Shown here: positions 42,020 to 51,049 of the stretch, piece by piece | Numbering within the stretch: the first letter of the stretch is position 1 | How the letters are laid out: each line of letters begins with the position of its first letter | NCBI RefSeq assembly: GCF_013364195.1 | Contig: NZ_CP054918.1 | Span: forward strand, 4,143,001-4,207,000 | Direction of reading: 5' to 3' | Origin: Streptomyces sp. NA04227 | GTDB taxonomy: Bacteria > Actinomycetota > Actinomycetes > Streptomycetales > Streptomycetaceae | DNA: 64,000 nt | Program-made: the position numbers and the translations under genes | Notes under the pieces: generated by a model | Told to the model about the DNA's origin: nothing | Databases searched by the model: none | What the model saw: only the letters and a program-made list of their open reading frames with translations

Positions 42020-43252
42020 ATGGGACAGGAGAAGGACCATGCGTCCGGTGTGCCGGACGGGACTTCGGGCGGGACTTCGGGTGGCGCGCACGGGCGGTCC
42101 ATGAGCCGTGCCAGGTTCCTGCGCACCGCCGCCGGGGTCGTGGTCGGCGGCGGCGCGGTGCTCGGCGGCGTCGGCGCGATGCAGGCCTCGGCCGGGCAGG
42201 ACGGCTCCGACGCGAAGGACGGCGCCGAGGCCAAGGGTGCCGCGGCCGGTGCGGGCGCCAAGGCGCTGAACGTCACGTATGTGAAGGACCTGACGGGCCC
42301 GGGCATCACCGACCGCTTCGGTATGGCCGCCACCGACCTCGGCGTGCCCGCCAGGACCCCGGACGGGCGGCTGCTCTTCGTCTTCGGCGACACCTGGGAG
42401 GACGTGCCCTTCGGCAGGGACTGGCGCGCCCCGGTCGCGCTGTACTCCGAGACCACGGACCTGGCCGCGGGCATCGAGTGGTCGGGCGCCGTCGGCGGCG
42501 ACCGCGCGCAGCAGCTCTGGGCGTACGAGCACGACAACCCCGAGTTCTCCACCGTGCTGCCGGGTGACGTGATCACCATCGGCGACACCATGTACCTGCA
42601 TGTGGCCGTGCAGAAGCCGTACCCGACCGTGGTGTGGACCGAGATCTGGAAGTCGACCGATTCCGGGGCGAGTTGGCAGCACACCGGCTGCCGCTGGGGC
42701 AAGCCCGGCACCGACGACCCGGGCCTGAGCCAGCACTTCCAGATGGTGACCTGGGGCCAGGGGAACAACGGCTACGTCTACTGCTGGTCCACCCGGTTCG
42801 ACGGCAACGAGCCGGTCATCATGCACCGGGTCCGTGAGGACCAGATCACCAACCCGACCGCGTACGAGCCGTGGACCGAGTCGGGCTGGGGCCGCTGGGG
42901 CGACCCCGCGAAGTTCGTGCTCACCGGCAAGTACCGGGAGCTGTGCCTGCGGCCGATCGACGGCAAGTGGCTCTTCACCGGCCTTGGTCCCGGCGGCATC
43001 GTCGCGCACGTCATGGACGTGCCGGACGGCGACCCGGGCCCCGCGCACACCCTCGTCCAGGGCGTGGGCTGGCCCGAGAACAACCCGCAGGCGGGCCGCG
43101 TCGCGCAGGTCTACGGCGGCTACGTCATCCCCGGTTCGACCCTGAACGACCTGCATCTGGCGGTCAGTCAGTGGGAGAACCCGGACGACCAGGTGCCGGA
43201 CTCCTGGTCGTACCACGTGATGCAGTTCCGGGTGCAGGGCCTGGCGGGCTGA
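42020..43252 (+). CDS. Secreted DUF4185-domain protein
   Basis: 410 residues. An N-terminal export signal (SRARFLRTAAGVVVGGGAVLGGVG) resembles a Tat signal but lacks two adjacent Arg. A Gly/Ala/Lys/Asp linker follows. The DUF4185 propeller-like domain (about 85-410) then shows RTPDGRLLFVFGDTWEDVPFG, WRAPVALYSETTDL, STDSGASWQHTGC and YRELCLRPIDGKWLFTGLGPGG, ending DSWSYHVMQFRV. DUF4185 proteins are secreted five-bladed propellers, some implicated in cell-wall polysaccharide (arabinan) cleavage. Activity here is unproven. The start ATG 42020 has GGGGGAAG upstream. Confidence 0.88.
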   Translation: MGQEKDHASGVPDGTSGGTSGGAHGRSMSRARFLRTAAGVVVGGGAVLGGVGAMQASAGQDGSDAKDGAEAKGAAAGAGAKALNVTYVKDLTGPGITDRFGMAATDLGVPARTPDGRLLFVFGDTWEDVPFGRDWRAPVALYSETTDLAAGIEWSGAVGGDRAQQLWAYEHDNPEFSTVLPGDVITIGDTMYLHVAVQKPYPTVVWTEIWKSTDSGASWQHTGCRWGKPGTDDPGLSQHFQMVTWGQGNNGYVYCWSTRFDGNEPVIMHRVREDQITNPTAYEPWTESGWGRWGDPAKFVLTGKYRELCLRPIDGKWLFTGLGPGGIVAHVMDVPDGDPGPAHTLVQGVGWPENNPQAGRVAQVYGGYVIPGSTLNDLHLAVSQWENPDDQVPDSWSYHVMQFRVQGLAG

Positions 43253-43382
43253 CGCGAGCCCGGTCCCGGGTACGCGAACTCCGGGGCGGGTGCGGGCAGT
43301 TGCCCGGCCCGCCCCCGGTTCGTGAAGGTGGCCTGCGGACGGAACTCCCGCGTCCGTAACCCCGCTGGTCTACGGTCTGACC

Positions 43383-45410
43383 GTGGACCGACTCACCGCC
43401 GAAGACCCCTCCCGCATAGGCCCGTACCGGATCGTCGCCCGCCTCGGCGCGGGCGGGATGGGCCTGGTGTATCTCGCCCGCTCCGAGGGTGGCCGGACGC
43501 TCGCGATCAAGGTGGTGCAGGGGGAGTTCGCCCAGCACCCCGAATTCCGCAGGCGGTTCGCGCGCGAGGTGGCCGCCGCGCGGCGGGTGGGCGGGGAGTG
43601 GACCGCGGATGTGCTCGACGCGGACACCGAGGCCGAGACGCCCTGGGTGGCGACGCAGTACGTGCCGGGGCCCGATCTGCACAGTGTGGTGGCCGAGCAG
43701 TACGGGCCGCTGCCCGAGCACTCGGTCCGTGTGCTCGCCAACCGGCTCGCGCTCGCGCTGCGGGCCGTGCACGGTGCCGGGCTCGTCCACCGGGACCTCA
43801 AGCCCTCCAACGTGCTGGTCACCGTCGACGGCCCGCGCGTCATCGACTTCGGCATCGCCCGGGCGCTGGACAGCGTCACCGGCGACAGCCTGCACACCCG
43901 CACCGGCGTGGTCATCGGCTCGCCCGGCTTCATGTCCCCGGAACAGGTCCGCGGCCTCGACGTCACCCCGGCCTCGGACGTCTTCTGCCTGGGCGCGGTC
44001 CTCGCCTACGCGGCGACCGGACGCCAGCCCTTCGGCGCGGCGGACCGCGGCCTGCACGCCCAGATGTTCCGGGTCGCCGAGGAGGAGCCGGACCTGGACG
44101 GCGTCCCCGAGTCGCTGCTGCCGCTCGTACGGGAGTGCCTCACCAAGGATCCGGACGCCCGGCCGACTGTGGAGCGGGTGGCCGAGCGGACGGTCACGGT
44201 GGAGGGGGAGGAGTGGCTGCCGGGGGCCGTACTGGGTCAACTCGGGCGGCATGCGGCGCAGTTGCTCGACTTTGACGCGCTGGTGGCGCCTGCCGGGTCG
44301 ACGACGCGGCGGTCCTCGGACGTCCCGCACCGGCCCGCGGACGTCCCGCGTCAGCCCTCGGACGTCCCGCACCGGCCGACGGTCGCCGTTCACGACGCGC
44401 CTACGGCGGCCGCCTCCGCCCCGGTGCCTCCCGCTTTCGCCGCCGACCCACCCGCCGTTCCGGCACCCTCCTTCGCGCCCGCCCAGGCGCCCGTCGCCGT
44501 CGGCCCGGACCGCCCCGGTGGCCGGGACCGGAAGCGGCGTCGGCCGCTGCTGCTCGGTGCGGTGGTGCTCGCCGTTCTCGCCGCCGGTGGCGGCTTGGTC
44601 GCTCTCCAGCCGTGGGAGAAGGAGAAGGGGAAGGGGGCGGCGGACGGGGCGGGGACGGGGACTGACCAGGGGGCGGTGGAGGTGCCAACTGCCCTTCAGG
44701 GGCCCTGGGAAGGGACTCTGGAGGACAAGGTGAACGGGAAGGTCATTGGCCACATCCCGGTCCGCCTCGACGTCGACTCCGACGGAGCCAAGTTCTCGTG
44801 GATGGACTCCACACATACGTGCACCTGGGACTCCCCGGCCGAGTCCACGTCCAGGGGCCCCGGCGCGGGTGAGCACGAACTCTCCCTGGGCACCGGGGAC
44901 TTCGAGCACGCGGAACCCGAGGCCGGAGCCGCGAGCTGTCCGCCCTGGGCAGAGGCGACCGTCCGCACCCAGGGCGACGGACGGCTGACCTGGGAGGCCA
45001 TGGGCAAGAAGATCCAGTTCGCCAAGGCGAAGGGCAGGAACCGGACCGAGGTGCCCGTCGACGTCGTGGGCGACTGGCGGCCGGAGCCCGCCAGCGAGCG
45101 GCAGCACAACGGCTACCGCCTGGAGGCCCTGACGATCCCGTCCGGCACGCTGGCCGAGAGCGCCGTCCTGCTCCGCTACCGGGGGACCGAGGGAAACCTG
45201 TGCCACTACAAGGGCGGCGTCTTCTCGGGGGCCGAGACGACGGTGGCCGTGTACGCCTCGGGCCCGAACTCCGCCGAGAAGTCCGCCCCGGGCTGCCCCG
45301 CGGAACAGCCCACCTTCACCGCGGCGGTGTCACTCTCCGGTGGCCTGACCCTGGACGTGAACGAACTGGACGGACCCTCGCCCCGTGTGGTGATGAAGAG
45401 CGGGGGCTGA
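43383..45410 (+). CDS. Membrane Ser/Thr protein kinase with extracytoplasmic sensor
   Basis: 675 residues. The kinase domain (about 14-270) has the Gly loop GAGGMGLVY, Lys43, catalytic HRDLKPSN (His136-Asp138), DFG starting Asp155 and the activation-loop end GSPGFMSPEQ, so it should be active. A Pro/Ala/Ser linker contains SDVPHRPADVPRQPSDVPHRP repeats. One transmembrane helix follows (about 381-403), then an external domain of about 270 residues with two related halves and paired Cys. Streptomyces has many such Hanks-type kinases. Its gene is followed after 190 bp by the adaptor and NTPase genes on the same strand. GTG start. Confidence 0.93.
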   Translation: MDRLTAEDPSRIGPYRIVARLGAGGMGLVYLARSEGGRTLAIKVVQGEFAQHPEFRRRFAREVAAARRVGGEWTADVLDADTEAETPWVATQYVPGPDLHSVVAEQYGPLPEHSVRVLANRLALALRAVHGAGLVHRDLKPSNVLVTVDGPRVIDFGIARALDSVTGDSLHTRTGVVIGSPGFMSPEQVRGLDVTPASDVFCLGAVLAYAATGRQPFGAADRGLHAQMFRVAEEEPDLDGVPESLLPLVRECLTKDPDARPTVERVAERTVTVEGEEWLPGAVLGQLGRHAAQLLDFDALVAPAGSTTRRSSDVPHRPADVPRQPSDVPHRPTVAVHDAPTAAASAPVPPAFAADPPAVPAPSFAPAQAPVAVGPDRPGGRDRKRRRPLLLGAVVLAVLAAGGGLVALQPWEKEKGKGAADGAGTGTDQGAVEVPTALQGPWEGTLEDKVNGKVIGHIPVRLDVDSDGAKFSWMDSTHTCTWDSPAESTSRGPGAGEHELSLGTGDFEHAEPEAGAASCPPWAEATVRTQGDGRLTWEAMGKKIQFAKAKGRNRTEVPVDVVGDWRPEPASERQHNGYRLEALTIPSGTLAESAVLLRYRGTEGNLCHYKGGVFSGAETTVAVYASGPNSAEKSAPGCPAEQPTFTAAVSLSGGLTLDVNELDGPSPRVVMKSGG

Positions 45411-45597
45411 GGGGCGCCTCACGGAGGAGCCGTTCACGGAGAGGCCGTTCACCCCACCCCCACCCCCCGCGCCCCGGCCGGGAAGCTCCCGAACCACCCG
45501 AGTTGTCACCGGCGCCGACGGAGTAATGGAGGCGTACACGGCGTACACGGGCTGACACAGCCGTAGATTCGAGTGGAGTCGAAGGGGGCGGTACACG

Positions 45598-46128
45598 GTG
45601 GTACCGAACATGATCGAGACCCTCGCGGTCGACGGCGGCCGGGAGTTCGTACGGGCGCTGGCGGCCGGTTTCGCCGATCTGCTGGTACGGGCGCCGGCGC
45701 TGTGGCGCCGCTCCGGGCCGGAGGCGGAAGGCCGGATGGCCGCCGAACTGGAGCGGTACGCGGGGGAGTTGGCGGACGCCGACGAGGACGGGGCGGCCGT
45801 CACCAGGGCCGAGCTCGTCTGGGAGACGCGGCTGCGCGATCTGCTGGCCGCGCACCCCGAGGCGCAGACGGAGCTGGCGGAGATCATCGAGGCGATCCGG
45901 CAGGAGCGCCCGCCCGTGCAGTCGGTGCGGCAGAACATCACCGCCAGCGGCCAGAACTCCACCGCCCAGGGCGTCATCGGCGGCAACATCGTCAACCACG
46001 GTCCCTACGGGCCGCCGTCGCTCGGTGAGCCCGCCCACGCGCCGGGCGCGGGCCGCGATGAGCCCGCGCCCCCGGAGTCCGCCCTCCGGCCCCCGGAGCC
46101 CTCAGCCCGGGAGGAAGGTTCGAGGTGA
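45598..46128 (+). CDS. Adaptor-like protein with Asn/Gly-rich motif, coupled to the NTPase gene
   Basis: 176 residues. About 1-105 is helical (GGREFVRALAAGFADLLVRAP and LVWETRLRDLLAAHPEAQTELAEIIEAI). The phrase VRQNITASGQNSTAQGVIGG then follows, a short Asn/Gly repeat of the kind seen in proteins partnered with STAND-type NTPases in actinobacteria (from memory of the pattern). The tail is Pro-rich. Its TGA overlaps the GTG of the next gene (GTGA), so translation is coupled. GTG 45598. No catalytic motif. Likely effector-associated or adaptor partner (inference). Confidence 0.7.
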   Translation: MVPNMIETLAVDGGREFVRALAAGFADLLVRAPALWRRSGPEAEGRMAAELERYAGELADADEDGAAVTRAELVWETRLRDLLAAHPEAQTELAEIIEAIRQERPPVQSVRQNITASGQNSTAQGVIGGNIVNHGPYGPPSLGEPAHAPGAGRDEPAPPESALRPPEPSAREEGSR

Positions 46129-49100
46129 CGGCCCCGGGTCCCGGCAGCGGCGAGCCGGAACGGGCGGCCCGGCCGAGCCAGTACGTCCACGCCGAGGCGG
46201 GCCACGCGTACGGCGTGATCGACGGCGATCTGCATGTGATCAGCGGGCGCGGACCGGTGTACCGGCTGTCGCGTCGGCCACCGGACGGACCCCGCCAAGA
46301 GGCGGGCACAGGCGCCGAGTTGGGGCGGCGACGGGGGCCGGGCCCGGACGGCGGCGGACCGCCCACCAGCCCGAGCCACCTGCTCAGCGCCCGCGCCGCC
46401 GTGGTCGACTTCACCGGGCGGGAGGCCGATGTCCGTGAGCTGACGCGGTGGCTGGCGGACGGGGAGCGGGTCGTGCGCTGGCTGTACGGGCCCGGCGGCC
46501 AGGGCAAGACACGGCTGGCGGCGCACCTGGCCGGGCAGGCCGCGCGCCGGGGCTGGCTGGTGCTCACCGCCGAGCATGTGACCGGCCGTATCGACGCCGA
46601 GCAGGCCCAGAGCCGGGACCTGGGGGTGGGCGAGGCGCCCGGTCTGCTCCTTGTGGTCGACTACGCGGACCGGTGGCCGCTGGCCCATCTGCTGTGGCTG
46701 TTCAGCAACCAGGTCCTCCAACAGGACGTGCCTGTAAGGGTGTTGCTGCTCGCCCGCACCTTGCATCCGTGGCCCGCCCTGCGGCACGCGCTCGCCGAGG
46801 GCGGCTGGCCGCTCGCCGCCTGCGTCGGCCGACGGCTGGGACCGTTGTCCACGCAGCGCAGCCGCAGCCAGATGTTCGAGGTGGCCCGCGACTGCTTCGC
46901 CGCCCGCTACGGGCTGCGCGACCCGGGCCGGATGCCCGCGCCCGACTGGCTGGAGAACGACGAGTTCGGCCTCACCCTGGCGGTGCAGGTCGCCGCCCTG
47001 GTCGCCGTCGACCGCCGCGCGCGCGGCGCTCCGGACCCGGGCGGGCGAGGCGCCCCGGGCCCGTGGTCCCCCGGCATGACGGAGCTGACCACCTACCTCC
47101 TGGACCGCGAGCGCCACCACTGGCACACCCTGTACGACGGCGGCGCCGCCCGGACCGGCTACGACCCCGCGGGCGGGCGGACATCCTTCGGCACCCCGCC
47201 CGCCGAGCTGTCACGGGCCGTGTTCACCGCCGCGCTCACCGGCCCACTCCCCTTCCGCGAGGCCCGAACCGCCTTGCTGGCAACGGGATTCGAGGGAGCC
47301 GACGCCGACCGGGTGCTGACCGACCACGCCTACTGCTACCCGCCCTCCGGCACCGCGACGGCCCTGGAACCCCTCTACCCCGACCGGCTCGCCGAGGACT
47401 TCCTGGCCCTCGCCCTGCCGGGCCACGATCACCCCGACCACCCCTCGGACCCCTGGACGAGCGAGGTCCCGCGGCTTCTGCTCACCGTCGAGGAAGGCGC
47501 CGACCCGCCGCCCTACGCCGCGCGTACCGTCATCTTCCTGGCCGCCGCCTGCGAGCGCTGGCCGCATCTCGCCGCCATCCTGGAGACCCTCGAACCGTGC
47601 CTGCCCGAGGAGCCCGGCGGCGAACTGGCCGTCGCCGCCGCCGACCTCGCCGAACGCCTCGCCGCCCACCGCCTGGCACGCGTCGAGGATCCGGCCGAAC
47701 TGGCCCGCCTGCAGCAGGAATTGGGCGAGCGGCTCAACCGCGCGGACCGGCGGGGCAAGGCGGTGGTGGCGTTCACCGAGGCCGCGCGCCTGCACCGGTC
47801 GCTGATGGAGCGGGAACTCCCGGTCCACGGGCCGCTGTTCGTGAAGTCGGCGGCATTCGGTGCGGGCGTACTCCTCACGCTGCACGTGAACCAGGCGATA
47901 AACATCGAGGGCGCCGGGTTCGAACTCCCCGGCGAGGACATGGCCCAGGGCCACGAGATCGCCGGGATCCTGCACGAGGCCGTCGACGTGTGCCGCCGCC
48001 TGGTACGGCTGAACCCGGCCGAGCACGAGGACGACCTCGGCGGGGTGCTCGGCATGCTGGCCCTGGTACTGCGCTGGCTCGGACAGCCGCAGGAGGCGGT
48101 GGCCCCGGCGACCGAGGCCGTACGGATCTACCGCCGCCTCGCACGCGAGGATCCGGCCGAACACGAACCCCCGCTCGCCACCATGCTGATCGAGGCGCTC
48201 GCCCCGAGCCTGGTCGCCTCGCGCGGGCAGGAGGCACTCGACGCGGCGGGCGAGGCCGTGGACATCTACCGGCGGCTGGCGCGCGAGGAACCGGCCGAGT
48301 ACGAGGGCGAGTTGGCCAGGGCGCTGGAGAGCCAGGCGGAGATGCTCCAGGAGCTGGGGCGTACGGACGAGTCCCTGGCAGTCCTCGACGAGGCCGTGCG
48401 GATACGTCGCCGGAAGCCGGGCGGCGAGGGCCCCGGCGGTCCCGATGCGGCCGCCGGACAGGAGGTGAACCTCGCGACCGTACGTACCGGGCACGCGATC
48501 AAGCTGTGGCTCCTCGGCCGCCGGGAGGATTCCCTGGCGCTGCTGACCGAGACCGCCGAGCAGTACCGGCCCCTCGCGGCCGCCGACCCCGCCACGCACG
48601 GACCGGGACTGCACTACGTACTGGCGAACCTCGCCCACCGGCTGGAGGAACTCGGCCTGTGGGAGGAGCAGTTGGCTGTGCACCGGGAGGTCGTCGAGCT
48701 GAGCCGGACCCTTGCCGGTCACGACCCGGAGTACACGGAAGACGTCCACGGCGCGCTGGCCCTGAGCGCGGTCGACCTGGTCCTCCTGGGCAGATGGGAG
48801 GAGGCGGTGGCGGTCGTCGGCGAGGTCGCCCCGTACTTCCGCGCGCCGGACGGATTCGACGGTGCGGTCAACGGCTACTGCTCCGTCCTGGAGAACGTCG
48901 GCGCAAAGGCGGCCGACCTGGCCCCCGACGGGGGCGGATATCCGGCCGTACTCGCCGAGTTCGCCGCGACCTACCGACGGCTGGCGCGTGACCGTCCGTC
49001 CGCCTACGACGTCGGCCTCACGGCGGCCCTGAAGTCCCTGACCCTGCTCCTTGGCGAGCAGGGACGCTGGTGGGAGGCGCTGGGCACCGCCCGGGAGGCC

Positions 49101-49487
49101 GTCGCGGTCCGTCGGAGGCTGGCGCGTCACAGCGCGGCCGTGACCGACGCCGGTCTCGCACTGGCGCTGAAACGGGTCGTCGACATCCTTCAGGCACTGG
49201 GGAGTTGGGACGAACTCCTGCACCCGGCCCGCGAGGCCTCGGCGATCCGCCGGAGGCTGGCGCACGACGAGGACCCCGCCGAGCACGAGAGCGCTCTGGC
49301 CGCTCTGCTCGCTCTGGAGGCGATGGCGCTCGGACGGCTGGCCCGTTGGCAGGAGGCGCTCGCGCCCGCCGAGGAGGCGGTGGCGATCCTGGGCCGACTG
49401 GCACTCGACGCCCCCGCCGAGCACAACCGCACGCTCGCCACCGCCCGGGACATTCTCGCGGAGGTGCGGGAGATGGGGCGGTGGTAG
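46125..49487 (+). CDS. Large P-loop NTPase with C-terminal TPR-like repeats (STAND-like)
   Basis: 1120 residues. The N-terminus has HAEAGHAYGVIDGDLHVISG. The P-loop domain (about 95-330) has Walker A GPGGQGKT (122-129) and Walker B LLLVVDYAD (174-182). VRVLLLARTLHPWP follows as a possible sensor Arg. From about 500 to the end there are many helical repeats of about 40-50 residues with the consensus EEAV-IYRRLA-E-PAEHE--LA--L. Such STAND proteins are ATP-dependent switches in signalling and defence. No toxin or nuclease domain is visible within it, so output may come from a partner. It is coupled to the adaptor gene upstream. Confidence 0.88.
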   Translation: MTAPGPGSGEPERAARPSQYVHAEAGHAYGVIDGDLHVISGRGPVYRLSRRPPDGPRQEAGTGAELGRRRGPGPDGGGPPTSPSHLLSARAAVVDFTGREADVRELTRWLADGERVVRWLYGPGGQGKTRLAAHLAGQAARRGWLVLTAEHVTGRIDAEQAQSRDLGVGEAPGLLLVVDYADRWPLAHLLWLFSNQVLQQDVPVRVLLLARTLHPWPALRHALAEGGWPLAACVGRRLGPLSTQRSRSQMFEVARDCFAARYGLRDPGRMPAPDWLENDEFGLTLAVQVAALVAVDRRARGAPDPGGRGAPGPWSPGMTELTTYLLDRERHHWHTLYDGGAARTGYDPAGGRTSFGTPPAELSRAVFTAALTGPLPFREARTALLATGFEGADADRVLTDHAYCYPPSGTATALEPLYPDRLAEDFLALALPGHDHPDHPSDPWTSEVPRLLLTVEEGADPPPYAARTVIFLAAACERWPHLAAILETLEPCLPEEPGGELAVAAADLAERLAAHRLARVEDPAELARLQQELGERLNRADRRGKAVVAFTEAARLHRSLMERELPVHGPLFVKSAAFGAGVLLTLHVNQAINIEGAGFELPGEDMAQGHEIAGILHEAVDVCRRLVRLNPAEHEDDLGGVLGMLALVLRWLGQPQEAVAPATEAVRIYRRLAREDPAEHEPPLATMLIEALAPSLVASRGQEALDAAGEAVDIYRRLAREEPAEYEGELARALESQAEMLQELGRTDESLAVLDEAVRIRRRKPGGEGPGGPDAAAGQEVNLATVRTGHAIKLWLLGRREDSLALLTETAEQYRPLAAADPATHGPGLHYVLANLAHRLEELGLWEEQLAVHREVVELSRTLAGHDPEYTEDVHGALALSAVDLVLLGRWEEAVAVVGEVAPYFRAPDGFDGAVNGYCSVLENVGAKAADLAPDGGGYPAVLAEFAATYRRLARDRPSAYDVGLTAALKSLTLLLGEQGRWWEALGTAREAVAVRRRLARHSAAVTDAGLALALKRVVDILQALGSWDELLHPAREASAIRRRLAHDEDPAEHESALAALLALEAMALGRLARWQEALAPAEEAVAILGRLALDAPAEHNRTLATARDILAEVREMGRW

Positions 49488-49672
49488 CGGTCCGGGAGGG
49501 GGAAGTAGAGCGTGCCCGCCGCCAGGTCCTCCTCGACGTCCAGGAGGAAGTCCAGGGTCTGCGGCCCGAAGGACCAGGAGATCATCGCGCGCACGGCGTC
49601 CCGGAACGGCCGTGCGCCCGGCGGCAGTTGGTCCCGCATCCAGGTGTGCGCGGCGTGGTTGTCGGTGCGCAT
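49475..49672 (-). pseudogene. Truncated antisense gene remnant
   Basis: On the minus strand, ATG 49672 opens 66 codons with protein-like sequence and strong third-position G/C (HTWMRDQLPPGARPFRDAV, SWSFGPQTLDFLLDVEEDL, TLYFPLPDRYH). After that the frame runs antisense into the 3' end of the NTPase gene and loses coding character. No ribosome site precedes the ATG. It looks like the 5' part of a former gene cut by the arrival of the NTPase operon. The family is not recognised. The remainder of 49,673-49,987 holds no gene. Confidence 0.5.
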
Positions 49673-49987
49673 GCTTGTGCAGAAGGCTTTCTGACGCGAT
49701 GTCAGCGGGGTAAGCGATGCCTGGGAAGTCGGTGACGTCGGTGACGTCGGGAAGCCGATGACGCCGGTGAAGTCGGTGCTCTGCCCCCGGGACCTCCCAC
49801 GCCCGTCAAAACCGGATGCGGCGCCCGGCGCGGACGTAGAGCATGAACACACAGGCCCCTGCCGTTCCCACTCGGCACCGTTCGGGCCCCGGGGGCCCGC
49901 CGCGTTCCGCCCCCCGCCGCCCCCTTCTCGTACCTCGCCTCTCACCTCCCGTACCTCACCCCTCACCTCCCAGGAGCTGATCCGCCC

Positions 49988-51049
49988 GTGCAGGCCGCCG
50001 TCGCCGTGAACCCGGCCCAGGTGCCCGAGCTGCTGCTCGGCCTGGCCACCGTCCGTCCCGTGTTCCTGTGGGGCGCGCCCGGCATCGGAAAGTCGTCGCT
50101 GGTAAGGGAGTTCGCGGAGTCGATCGGGCTGGAGTGCGTGAGTCTGCTCGGTACGCAGCTGGCGCCCGAGGACCTCATCGGCGTACCGCAGATCCGCGAC
50201 GGCAGGTCGGTGTTCTGCCCGCCCGAGGCGATCGCCCGCGACGAGCCGTACTGCCTCTTCCTGGACGAGCTGAACGCGGCGACGCCCGATGTGCAGAAGG
50301 CGTTCTACTCGCTGATCCTGGACCGCCGTATCGGCAACTACGAACTGCCCGAGGGCAGCGTCGTGATCGGCGCGGGCAACCGTGCCACCGACAACGCGCT
50401 CGCCCGGCCGCTGGCGTCCGCCCTGGTCAACCGGCTCACCCACGTCCATCTCCAGGCCTCGCCCAAGGACTGGCTGAACTGGGCGGCCAGGTCCGGCATC
50501 CACCCCTGGGTGACCGACTACCTCACCGACCGGCCGCACCACCTGTGGTCCAAGCCGCCGAAGACGGAGGAGCCGTTCTCCACGCCGCGCTCCTGGCACA
50601 TGCTCTCGGACGCCATCGAGTCCTTCGGCCCGACGCTCGACGAGGCGACGCTCAAGGTGCTCGCGCACGGCACCCTCACCCCGTCGCACGCCTCGGCGTT
50701 CTGCGGATACGTCAAGATCGTGCGCAGCGAGTTCGGTATCGACGCGATCCTCAAGGGCGACGCGCGCTGGCCGAACCGGATCCAGGACCGTGACCTGCTC
50801 TACTACCTCGCCGAGTCGTTCCGCGGCCGCCTGATCAAGGAGCTGCCCGGCAACAAGGAGCACGCCTCGCCGTCCGTACGGCAGACGGCGTACCGCGCAC
50901 AGGCCCTGCTCGTACAGCTCGCCGAGATATCGGTCGAGGTCGCGCAGACCGTGATCGCGGACGACGAGGACGGCAACCCGGTGCTGCCCGCCTGGTTCCT
51001 GGTGGAGGCCGCGCGGGACATGCCCCGGCTGGTGGAGGCCCGCCGGTGA
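49988..51049 (+). CDS. MoxR-family AAA+ ATPase
   Basis: 353 residues. Walker A GAPGIGKSS (29-37), Walker B CLFLDELNAA and sensor-1 GSVVIGAGNRATDNA. The arginine-containing segment PLASALVNRLTHVHLQASPKDWLNW is typical of MoxR/DUF5682-type AAA+ proteins. MoxR ATPases act as chaperones that remodel or activate partner complexes containing von Willebrand factor A proteins. The next gene encodes such a protein and overlaps by 4 bp. GTG start with AGGAG upstream at slightly long spacing. Confidence 0.92.
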   Translation: MQAAVAVNPAQVPELLLGLATVRPVFLWGAPGIGKSSLVREFAESIGLECVSLLGTQLAPEDLIGVPQIRDGRSVFCPPEAIARDEPYCLFLDELNAATPDVQKAFYSLILDRRIGNYELPEGSVVIGAGNRATDNALARPLASALVNRLTHVHLQASPKDWLNWAARSGIHPWVTDYLTDRPHHLWSKPPKTEEPFSTPRSWHMLSDAIESFGPTLDEATLKVLAHGTLTPSHASAFCGYVKIVRSEFGIDAILKGDARWPNRIQDRDLLYYLAESFRGRLIKELPGNKEHASPSVRQTAYRAQALLVQLAEISVEVAQTVIADDEDGNPVLPAWFLVEAARDMPRLVEARR

